64,000 nucleotides of DNA from positions 155,128 through 219,127 of the forward strand of contig JALHNO010000006.1 in NCBI GenBank assembly GCA_022843465.1, given 5' to 3'. This DNA comes from Pseudomonadota bacterium. GTDB lineage: Bacteria > Pseudomonadota > Gammaproteobacteria > Xanthomonadales > Ahniellaceae. The notes under the pieces were generated by a model. The model did no database searches. It saw only the letters and a list, made by a program, of their open reading frames with translations, and was not told where the DNA came from. Within the stretch, counting starts at the first letter, position 1. Every line of letters begins with the position of its first letter. Shown here in pieces: positions 18,841 to 26,639 of this stretch. Both the position numbers and the translations under genes were made by a program.

Positions 18841-19652
18841 AGCTCAACATTCTGCATCAGACCCGTTACCGTTACGCCGAGGCTGCAAGTCTGATCGTGC
18901 AGGCGCTGCGCATGTGGCCCGTCGAGAGTGCCGGGCAGCACTGCCAGTCCTGGCGCGTCGAGGTCGATGGCAGCCTGCTGCAGCCGACTTGTGTGGATGG
19001 TTTCGGCAATCGGGTGGCAACCCACAGCGTCGATCGCATGGTCGACACCGTGCTGATCAGTGTGCGTGGAGTGATCGAAACCCGCGACTGCCAGGGCGTT
19101 CACGTTGATCCGAATCCCGGCCTGCCCCCTGCGTTCTATGTAGCCAGCACCGAACTGACGGCAGTCAACGCGCAGATCTCGGAATTGGCGCGCGTGGCCT
19201 CTGGCCCGGGCGGCGCTCTTGAGCGCATGCATCTCCTTTCCAACGCGGTGCGCGATCGCATCGAATACCGAACCGAGCAGACCGGCGTCGAGACCACCGC
19301 GGCCGAGGCTCTGGTGCTCGGCGCAGGTGTCTGTCAGGACCACGCCCAGGTGATGATCAGTGCTGCCAGGAGCCTGGGATTTGCCGCGCGCTACGTCAGT
19401 GGCTATCTGTGTCCCGCTGGCGAGGAGGCAGCAGCCAGCCACGCCTGGGCCGAGGTCCATGTCGAGGATCTGGGTTGGGTGGGATTCGATCCGGCCAATC
19501 GTCAATGCCCCAATGAGCGCTACGTGCGCATCGCCTGTGGTCGCGACTATCGGGACGCCGCGCCGGTACGCGGTGTGCGCATAGGTGGACTGGCGGAGAC
19601 GCTGGAGGTCCAGGTCCAGATCGCGGAGTCGATCGGCGCGGCCCAGCAATGA
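18837..19652 (+). CDS. Transglutaminase-like protease family protein (COG1305)
   Basis: 271 aa with no signal peptide, so cytoplasmic. The N-terminal domain (residues 1-100) is the usual bacterial transglutaminase N-domain (MKLNILHQTRYRYAEAAS). The catalytic triad of the papain-like fold is visible: C166 in GAGVCQDHAQ, H202 in ASHAWAEV and D218 in VGFDPANRQ. In this gene context the protein is thought to hydrolyse or transfer peptide amide bonds. It is the third gene of the Anbu cluster, translationally coupled to the alpha-E gene. Confidence 0.92.
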   Translation: MKLNILHQTRYRYAEAASLIVQALRMWPVESAGQHCQSWRVEVDGSLLQPTCVDGFGNRVATHSVDRMVDTVLISVRGVIETRDCQGVHVDPNPGLPPAFYVASTELTAVNAQISELARVASGPGGALERMHLLSNAVRDRIEYRTEQTGVETTAAEALVLGAGVCQDHAQVMISAARSLGFAARYVSGYLCPAGEEAAASHAWAEVHVEDLGWVGFDPANRQCPNERYVRIACGRDYRDAAPVRGVRIGGLAETLEVQVQIAESIGAAQQ

Positions 19653-19761
19653 TGCAGCCGTTGCGGTGGCACGGACCGATCCACCGTGTCGATGCGCTTG
19701 CTAGGATTCCCTGACTGATTGATCGCGCGGGTTGTGCCCGACCCGGCGAAGCGGAGCAGAC

Positions 19762-20544
19762 ATGACGTATTGCGTGGGACTCTACCTCGACGAGGGACTG
19801 GTGATGCTGGCCGATACCCGCACCAATGCGGGCATGGACAATGTTTCCACCTTCACCAAGCTGCATGTGTTCCACCGCCCTGGGGAGCGCATGATCGCTG
19901 CGATGACCGCAGGCAATCTCGCGGTTTCGCAGGCGGTGATCAATCTGATCCAGGAAGGCATTAGCGACCCCGAGACCGGCAAGTTGGAAACCATCCATAG
20001 CGTGCCCAGCATGTTCCGCGCCGCGGCCCTGGTCGGCGAGGCGGTGCGTCGCACACACAAGGTGCACGGCGCGGCGATGCGCGAGCAGGACGTCGCCTTC
20101 GACGTCGCCGTGCTGCTGGGTGGCCAGTTGGCCGGTCGGACGACACGGCTGTTCCAGATCTATGCCGCCGGAAACTTCATCGAAGCCACCCGTGACACGC
20201 CCTTCCTGCAGATCGGCGAGCACAAGTACGGCAAGCCGATCCTGGATCGCGCCGTCAACCGGGCGACCACGCTCGATGATGGCGTCAAACTCGCGCTCAT
20301 CTCGATGGATTCGACCCTGAGATCCAATCTCAGTGTCGGCATGCCGCTTGATCTGCTGGTGTTTCGCAATGGTCAGCTTGATTCCGCGCAGTCGCATCGA
20401 ATCTGCGACAGCGATCCGTATTTCCGCATGCTGCGCGAACACTGGTCGCTGGCGCTCAGTCAGGCACATCGGAGAATCCCGGCGCCAAGCTGGATGGAAG
20501 CCACACCCGCCGATGCGGATGCCAGCGGCTCGACGTCTGAATGA
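19762..20544 (+). CDS. Anbu, proteasome-like N-terminal nucleophile hydrolase
   Basis: 260 aa. After Met removal the sequence starts TYCVGLYLDEGLVMLADTR, giving Thr1 as nucleophile, Asp17, and a Lys at 32 (FTK), the catalytic set of proteasome beta-type enzymes. This is the Anbu (ancestral beta subunit, bacterial proteasome homologue) family, whose genes accompany exactly the ATP-grasp, alpha-E and transglutaminase genes found here. Self-assembling rings have been described; the physiological substrate is not settled. A 109-base gap separates it from the transglutaminase gene. The ATG at 19762 has GGAG upstream, and an extension to 19732 would bury Thr1. Confidence 0.93.
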   Translation: MTYCVGLYLDEGLVMLADTRTNAGMDNVSTFTKLHVFHRPGERMIAAMTAGNLAVSQAVINLIQEGISDPETGKLETIHSVPSMFRAAALVGEAVRRTHKVHGAAMREQDVAFDVAVLLGGQLAGRTTRLFQIYAAGNFIEATRDTPFLQIGEHKYGKPILDRAVNRATTLDDGVKLALISMDSTLRSNLSVGMPLDLLVFRNGQLDSAQSHRICDSDPYFRMLREHWSLALSQAHRRIPAPSWMEATPADADASGSTSE

Positions 20545-20643
20545 CAGTCGTCGCTCGGGCGCGCAGTCGGCCCAGCGCAGCGATCAGGCCAGAGTCGCAG
20601 CTTGGGCTACACTCGCCGCCATCACGGCCTGGAGCGTAGATCG

Positions 20644-21282
20644 ATGACCGAGACCAGTATTCCCGGAGTCTTGCCGCGTTCGGAAGCACGATTCCTGGTG
20701 GTGATCGTGCTCGCGGTGCTGCTGTGGTCAGGTATTGCCCCCCATGATCGCCTGACCTGGTTCATGGAGGTGATCTGGGTGATGGTCGGCGTGCCGCTGA
20801 TCATGCTGACCTGGTCGCGGTTTCCATTGACCCGACTGCTGTGCTGGCTGCTCGCGATCCACGCCATCATCCTGCTGGTCGGCGGCCGCTACACCTATGT
20901 CGAGGTGCCGATCGGCAACTGGCTGCGCGACACCTTCGACCTGGCGCGCAACCACTATGACCGCCTGGGTCATTTCGCCCAGGGTTTTGTTCCGGCCATT
21001 CTGGCGCGCGAGCTGTTGCTGCGGCGGACGCCGTTGCGTGATGGTGCCTGGTTGTTCTATCTCGTCGCCAGTTGCTGCCTGGCGTTCAGCGCTTTTTTCG
21101 AGTTTCTTGAATGGTGGTCTGCGCTGATCATGGGTGGCCGTGCCGAGGCCTTTCTTGCAACCCAGGGCGATATCTGGGACACCCAGTGGGACATGTTTCT
21201 GGCGCTGACCGGAGCGGTGCTGGCGCAGTTGCTGCTTGCCCGCGTCCACAGCCGGCAGCTGGGTCTGGCGCGCGGCGGCTGA
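20644..21282 (+). CDS. DUF2238/YjdF-type integral membrane protein
   Basis: 212 aa with about six hydrophobic segments. The stretch NHYDRLGHFAQGFVPAILAR and the later FFEFLEWWSALIMGG and GDIWDTQWDMFLALTGAVLA are typical of the DUF2238 family; conserved acidic residues in the membrane hint at transport or metal binding, but the function is unknown. The ATG at 20644 has GGAG upstream; TACACT at 20608-20613 is a likely -10, so the gene is probably expressed independently of the Anbu cluster. Confidence 0.88.
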   Translation: MTETSIPGVLPRSEARFLVVIVLAVLLWSGIAPHDRLTWFMEVIWVMVGVPLIMLTWSRFPLTRLLCWLLAIHAIILLVGGRYTYVEVPIGNWLRDTFDLARNHYDRLGHFAQGFVPAILARELLLRRTPLRDGAWLFYLVASCCLAFSAFFEFLEWWSALIMGGRAEAFLATQGDIWDTQWDMFLALTGAVLAQLLLARVHSRQLGLARGG

Positions 21283-21300
21283 TCGGCCTGAGTTGCGGGC

Positions 21301-22497
21301 TCAGTCGGCGTCGCGGTGGCCACTGTCCGGCGCAGGCTCGAATTCCCGACGAATCTGGTCACCATGCTGATCAAGCAGCGGCGGTGGCTGGGCTGCTGAC
21401 AAGGGGGTGCCTGAAAAGCGCACCGGGTTGCCGATCGTCGGCAAGTCCGACTTTTGCGGATGCTTCAGGTGCTGCAGCAATCCACGCGCGCTCACCTGTT
21501 CCGATTGCATGACCTGATCGATCGGATTGACCTGCCCACAGGGAATTCCAGCGGCCTCGAACAGGGCATGCCAGTGCCCAAGCGGCCGCTGCTGCAGGCG
21601 TGTCTGGATAAGCTCGATCAAGTCCGAACGATGCGCAACCCGGCCTGAATTGCGGACGAATCGTTCGTCATCAGCAAGCTCGGGCAGGCCGATGCTGAAA
21701 CAGAAACTGCGGAACTGCTGATCATTTCCCACCGCCACCATCAGATGGCCATCGGCGACGGCGAACACCTGGTAGGGCACGATATTCGGGTGCGCATTGC
21801 CGCAACGAACGGGATTGGCACCACTCAGCAGTTGGTTCATCGCCTGGTTGGCGAGACTGGCGACCTGGACATCGTAAAGCGCGATATCGATGTGCTGACC
21901 GAGGCCGCTGCGCTCGCGGGCGTACAGTGCCGCCAGAATGCTGGCCGCGGCGTACATGCCCGCCCCGAGATCAGCGACCGCGACGCCGGTTTTCATCGGC
22001 GCGCCATCGGGCTCTCCGGTCACGCTCATCAGTCCCGCCTCAGCCTGGATCATGGCGTCGTAGCCGGCGCGATGCGCGTTCGGTCCGGTCTGGCCGAAGC
22101 CACTGATCGAGCAATAGATCAGTCGCGGGAACAGGGCGTGCAGGCTGGCAAAGTCCAGGCCATAGCGAACCAGGCTGCCGACCTTGAAGTTCTCTACCAG
22201 TACGTCGGATTCGGCGAGCATCGAACGGATCAGGTCTTGGTCCTCGGTTCTGGCGATATCCAGGGCGATCGAGCGCTTGCCGCGGTTGCAGGACAGAAAG
22301 TACGCCGACTCGCGGGTATCCTGGCCGGATTCATCCTTGAGCCAGGGCGGACCCCATTGGCGGGTGTCGTCGCCGCTGCCGGGGCGCTCGACCTTGATCA
22401 CATCGGCGCCGAGATCGGCGAAGAACTGGGTCGCCCAGGGGCCGGCCAGGATGCGGGACAAATCAACTACGCGTAGTCCGCTCAATGGCCCCGGCAT
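21301..22497 (-). CDS. CaiB/BaiF family CoA-transferase
   Basis: 398 aa class III CoA-transferase. The N-terminus has GLRVVDLSRILAGPWATQFF followed by DLGADVIKVERPGSGDD; the catalytic Asp should be in the GYDAMIQAEAGLMSVTGEPD block near residue 165-185. Such enzymes move CoA between carboxylic acids; the substrate cannot be read from the sequence. The start is chosen where AAGGA lies 5-6 bases upstream. It is a single gene, convergent with DUF2238 and divergent from mgtE. Confidence 0.93.
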   Translation of the reverse strand: MPGPLSGLRVVDLSRILAGPWATQFFADLGADVIKVERPGSGDDTRQWGPPWLKDESGQDTRESAYFLSCNRGKRSIALDIARTEDQDLIRSMLAESDVLVENFKVGSLVRYGLDFASLHALFPRLIYCSISGFGQTGPNAHRAGYDAMIQAEAGLMSVTGEPDGAPMKTGVAVADLGAGMYAAASILAALYARERSGLGQHIDIALYDVQVASLANQAMNQLLSGANPVRCGNAHPNIVPYQVFAVADGHLMVAVGNDQQFRSFCFSIGLPELADDERFVRNSGRVAHRSDLIELIQTRLQQRPLGHWHALFEAAGIPCGQVNPIDQVMQSEQVSARGLLQHLKHPQKSDLPTIGNPVRFSGTPLSAAQPPPLLDQHGDQIRREFEPAPDSGHRDAD

Positions 22498-22644
22498 GGT
22501 CCGTTCCTTGATTTCTTCGATGGTGGTCGGCGCAGTCCCGCGCCAGCTGACACCTGATCGCGCTGCCGCTACCTTAGGCAATCAGGGCTGATCGGCTTGC
22601 GCCAGCAATCAATCAGCCCGCTGTCTTTCCAGGAGAAAGCGTGC

Positions 22645-23838
22645 ATGGATCGTTCGCTGCTCGAAAACATTACCACCACCGATGGCAAGAGCGCTGCGCG
22701 TCTGCTCAGCGAGGAATCCGACGCCCGCATCGCGGAATTGCTGAGTCTGATGCATCCCGGCGCCGCGGTCGAAATCCTCGATCACTTTCCCGACGCCAGA
22801 CGCCAGAGCATTGCCGCCGCCGCGCCCAAGAATGGCGCGCAACTCTGGCTGCTCGATCATCAGTTCGACGAAGGTTCGGTCGGTCGGTTGATGGAGCGTG
22901 CGCTCGCGGTGTTTCGCCCCGAGACCACAGTTCAGCAGGTGATCGATTCGCTGCGCGATCTGATCCGCAACACCTTCGTCGTCTACGTGTTTGTTACCGA
23001 CAGCGAGGGCAAGCTGGTCGGTGTGGTCGCATTTCGCGAGTTGTTGTTCGCGCGCAAGGATCAGGCGCTTGCCGAGGTGATGATCCGCAGTCCGTTCTCG
23101 TTGCGCCCGGAAGCCGAGCTGGTCGATGCCATGCGTGAAGTCGTGACCCGCCACTACCCGGCGTACCCGGTGTGCGATGGCGAGGGTCGCCTGCTCGGTC
23201 TGGTGCGCGGTCAGGTGCTGTTCCAGCAGCAGGCGTTCGAGATCTCGGCGCAGGCCGGATCGATGGTCGGTGTCGAGAAGGAAGAGCGCATCAGCACGCC
23301 CTGGCTGACCAGCTTCAAGTTCCGGCATCCCTGGCTGCAATTGAATCTGGTCACCGCATTTATCGCGGCCGGCGTGGTCGGCTACTTTCAGGACGCGGTC
23401 AATCAGATCGTGCTGCTTGCAGTGTTCTTGCCGGTGCTGTCCGGGCAGTGCAGCAATACTGGCTGCCAGACGCTGGCGGTCACGCTGCGCGGCATGACCC
23501 TGGGCGAACTCAAACCGGGTCAGGCCCGCCGCGTCGTATTCAAGGAAGCCTGGCTGGGCTGGTGGAACGGGCTGATCGTCGGTGTCGTGGCTGCGATCGG
23601 CATGTACGCGATGGCGACCATGCAGAAGCATCCTGGGGCCTTGACCCTGGCCGGCATCACCGCGTTCTCGATGGCGGTGAGCTGCATGATGTCCGGCGCC
23701 GCCGGCAGCCTGATTCCGCTCGGCATGAAGCGCATGGGGGCCGATCCGGCCACCGCCTCAGGCATCTTCCTGAGCACGGCGACCGATGTGGTCAGCATGG
23801 GCGTCTTTCTGGGGCTGGCGACCTGGTTGCTGCTGTGA
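22645..23838 (+). CDS. mgtE: Magnesium transporter of the MgtE family
   Basis: 397 aa. The order is an N-terminal helical domain (about 1-115), two CBS domains (about 116-235, with TVQQVIDSLRDLIRNTFVVY and SPFSLRPEAELVDAMREV), and five membrane segments (about 245-397). The pore region PVLSGQCSNTGCQTLAVTLR corresponds to the conserved PxxGxxGNQ region of MgtE, here with two Cys, which is unusual. The channel imports Mg2+ and is gated by Mg2+ binding to the cytosolic domains. The ATG at 22645 follows AGGAG. Confidence 0.92.
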   Translation: MDRSLLENITTTDGKSAARLLSEESDARIAELLSLMHPGAAVEILDHFPDARRQSIAAAAPKNGAQLWLLDHQFDEGSVGRLMERALAVFRPETTVQQVIDSLRDLIRNTFVVYVFVTDSEGKLVGVVAFRELLFARKDQALAEVMIRSPFSLRPEAELVDAMREVVTRHYPAYPVCDGEGRLLGLVRGQVLFQQQAFEISAQAGSMVGVEKEERISTPWLTSFKFRHPWLQLNLVTAFIAAGVVGYFQDAVNQIVLLAVFLPVLSGQCSNTGCQTLAVTLRGMTLGELKPGQARRVVFKEAWLGWWNGLIVGVVAAIGMYAMATMQKHPGALTLAGITAFSMAVSCMMSGAAGSLIPLGMKRMGADPATASGIFLSTATDVVSMGVFLGLATWLLL

Positions 23839-23928
23839 TGGCCGCCCGTCGATAGTCAGGCGTTGGGCACAGTCGCGCCGATTTCAGCGCGACCCTGCGA
23901 GCGTGTTGCAGTATCGGGGCTGCGCTGC

Positions 23929-26343
23929 CTATTCGAACCCGTTTTCGAAAATCTGCGGCAGCCCCGACTGCGCCGCGCGGCAGGCCGGTCCGGCGGATTC
24001 GAGACGGATATTGTCGATCCACCAGCCGTCACGAACCTGGCTGACATCCGAACTCAGGCGGAAGCGCACGCGTGCGGTCGGCTGATTGTCCAGTTGCGGC
24101 AGGGCGATCGATTCGTGCTTCCAGGCGTTGTCGCCGTCGCAGCGAAATACAAAACTGGACCAGTTGGTGCCTGCAGCATTGGTCGCGTATTCGACATGAC
24201 CAAAATCGTAGGTCGCCTCGGTGACGCAGCGGTGGTCGAATTCCAGGCGCACGCCGTCGAGGCCGGAGAAATCCCGCGCTGGTGAAGTCAGCGACACGTT
24301 CGTGTTGTTGCTGTAGTTGCCGGTTGGACTATCGCTCCAGAAGGTCGTACTGGCGCCATTGATGCCGATGCCGGTCTGCGCGCCCCACGGTGCCTGAGCA
24401 GTCCAGCCCGGGTTGCTCCCCTGGACGTCATCGACGAAGGCATTGCAGGTCGGCAGCATGTTGATATTGCGCACGCTGGATTGGCCGGCCGTCAGCGTGA
24501 TGCCGCCGACGGTCTCATCGAGAAATCCAGCTCTGCGCGCGGTGACGCTGACAGTCGCCGGCAGACTGCGATAGCTGTAGCTGCCATCAGCTGCGCTGCT
24601 CAGATTGTCGCTGCCGATGCTCAGCGTCGCCACCAGGGGGCTCGAGCTGATCGCATGGCGCACGCTGCCGCTCAGGATTCCGACGCTAGCCGGATCCACC
24701 AGGGTGAAAAATGCTGCGTTTGGCGCGCCGGCTGCCGCGGCATCGCTGGCCTGCACATAGAGCAGATGTTTGCCCAGGGCCAGGCCAGTGGTCGACAGAG
24801 AACCGCTCACTGCTTCGACGGCGCTGTTGAAGCTGCCGTCAGTGGCCGTCAGTGCCATCGCAACGGCGCCAGCCTGCCAGGGCACCACATCGAAGTAGGC
24901 ATTGGCCGCCGCGATGTTCTGCGTGGCTTGGGTACCATTGCTGTTGTTGAAGCGACTGTCGTCGGCGACCGCCGTGACCTCGATTGCTTCACCGGGGAAC
25001 GGCAGATTGGGACTGATCTGGATCGCGCGCGCGTCCGGTCCGGACGGCAGTTGATACGGCGCATGCAGTACGCGCGCGGCGTACTTCAGCATTTCCAGAT
25101 TGTCGGGAAGGATTTCAGCGTCGAAGTTCGCACAGCTGGCCTGGAAGCTTCCGCCGCCAAGTTCGATCGTCAGCGCGGGCACCCCGAGCGAAGCGTAGGC
25201 GTTGTCATCGGATGCGCCGTCGGCGGGCAGGCTGTTGGACTGTTCGGGGCTGTAGCCATTGAACCAGGCCAGGCGGCGTCCGAGCGTGACCAGTTCGGTG
25301 TTGTTGCCGGTGGCGGGATTGCCGGGTCCGCCGGTCATGCCCCAGGGCCATAGCACCAGGTTTGCCACGCTGTGGATGTCCATGAACATGCCACGCGTAT
25401 CCATCGCAGCCGGCGTCGTCAGATCACTGGTGGAGGGCGCGCCAGGGCGGCGATCGGGAAAGATGCTGGTGATGTAATTGACGATCGCCTGGTTCTCGGG
25501 CTCGGAACCTGCGCTCAGGCCGCGATAGGTTTCAGCGGTCGTCGATCCGGACGAGCCACCAAACGCGCCCCAGCCAAACGGGTAGTTGCGATTCAGGTCG
25601 ACCCCGATTTGAGTCCCTGAACCGGCGCCTTGAAAATGTCGATTTTTTCGCTGATTCGTGTTGACGGTTTCGATGTACAGCCGCCCATCGGGATTGGCCT
25701 GCAGCAGCAGATGGAACTCGTTGTGGTCTACCAGCCAGGTCGCATTCGGGTCGCTGCCGTAGTTTTCCAGCAGCCAGCGCGCGAACGCCGTGTTGAGCGG
25801 TGCCGTGGCGAATTCGCGGGCGTGCACGGCACTCATCGCAAATAATTTGGGCTTGTCCGCAACGATGGCCGAATTGGTGATCTTCAGTACGAACATGTCG
25901 AAGCCGGGGTTGCCGCCGGCATCGATCTTCTCCCAGCTGTCGCCGATATCGAGCTTGCTGGCAAGGGTGGGATAACTCGCGACCAGACTGTCCATCAGGG
26001 CATAGGTTTCCGCTACGGTCGGGTAGCAGGGGAAGCCCGGGATCGTCTTGGCCAGCATCGCATCGCGCTGGGCGAGTTCGGCAGAGTGGACGCTGTCGAA
26101 GCGGGCGCGAATGCCCTGCTTGCCGATCCAGGCCCAGTCTTCGTCGCTGGCTTCGAGGATCATGTCGCCGGTTTTCTGGTCGCGTATGTAGTGATCGAAT
26201 CGCTGACCCAACAGTTGCCGCTCGTGGTCTGATTGCGGGTTGACCCGGATTGCGATGTTGGCGGCGAGCACTTGGCCACAGAGGCTGGACACAGCAAACA
26301 TCAAGGCAAGGCGAGGCAAGCGCGTCGTGAGTCGTGAGGGCAT
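23929..26343 (-). CDS. Secreted M14 zinc carboxypeptidase, multidomain
   Basis: 804 aa. A signal peptide ends near residue 27 (VLA-AN). The M14 catalytic domain spans about 100-430: zinc ligands H174 and E177 in HAREF, H324 in MDIHSV, the substrate-binding NR in DLNRNYPFGW, and catalytic E394 in TIELGGG. C-terminal parts are Ig-like or CARDB-like (about 450-560), a carboxypeptidase regulatory-like fold (about 560-640) and a beta-sandwich with Cys. It ends in IFENGFE, a tail motif often seen on secreted proteins of this order. The ATG at 26343 is preferred over TTG at 26367. It probably digests extracellular protein. Confidence 0.9.
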   Translation of the reverse strand: MPSRLTTRLPRLALMFAVSSLCGQVLAANIAIRVNPQSDHERQLLGQRFDHYIRDQKTGDMILEASDEDWAWIGKQGIRARFDSVHSAELAQRDAMLAKTIPGFPCYPTVAETYALMDSLVASYPTLASKLDIGDSWEKIDAGGNPGFDMFVLKITNSAIVADKPKLFAMSAVHAREFATAPLNTAFARWLLENYGSDPNATWLVDHNEFHLLLQANPDGRLYIETVNTNQRKNRHFQGAGSGTQIGVDLNRNYPFGWGAFGGSSGSTTAETYRGLSAGSEPENQAIVNYITSIFPDRRPGAPSTSDLTTPAAMDTRGMFMDIHSVANLVLWPWGMTGGPGNPATGNNTELVTLGRRLAWFNGYSPEQSNSLPADGASDDNAYASLGVPALTIELGGGSFQASCANFDAEILPDNLEMLKYAARVLHAPYQLPSGPDARAIQISPNLPFPGEAIEVTAVADDSRFNNSNGTQATQNIAAANAYFDVVPWQAGAVAMALTATDGSFNSAVEAVSGSLSTTGLALGKHLLYVQASDAAAAGAPNAAFFTLVDPASVGILSGSVRHAISSSPLVATLSIGSDNLSSAADGSYSYRSLPATVSVTARRAGFLDETVGGITLTAGQSSVRNINMLPTCNAFVDDVQGSNPGWTAQAPWGAQTGIGINGASTTFWSDSPTGNYSNNTNVSLTSPARDFSGLDGVRLEFDHRCVTEATYDFGHVEYATNAAGTNWSSFVFRCDGDNAWKHESIALPQLDNQPTARVRFRLSSDVSQVRDGWWIDNIRLESAGPACRAAQSGLPQIFENGFE

Positions 26344-26530
26344 GCGAGGATCCGTGACAGGGTTCAATCGCGCATTCTAACGGCGAATACCGGGTCGCGC
26401 TGCTTAGGCTCCAGTCGGTGATCGCAGACATCGGGTACAGCGACCATCTGCGGATGTTGCGCTGCGGCGTGCTGTTGCGCTGCCCTCGCCTAGAATGCAC
26501 GAGCCTCGGCTCCGGCCGCGAGGGGAGGGC

Positions 26531-26566
26531 AACCCGCCTGTGATCTCTGATCACGGCGGGTTTTTT
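26531..26566 (+). terminator. Orphan plus-strand intrinsic terminator upstream of glnE
   Basis: A stem AACCCGCC/GGCGGGTT continues inward with GTGATC/GATCAC and a TCT loop, and is followed by TTTTTT. It lies between the divergent carboxypeptidase and glnE genes, so no plus-strand gene precedes it. TAGAAT at about 26490 could serve as a -10 for a short transcript ending here. It may be an attenuating leader of glnE or the end of a small RNA. Confidence 0.75.
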
Positions 26567-26639
26567 CTTTGCGGTCCGGCCGCGTATTGGGATCGCTGCG
26601 ACTTGGTTCCGGATCCTTGCCATCTGCGAAACTGGTCGC

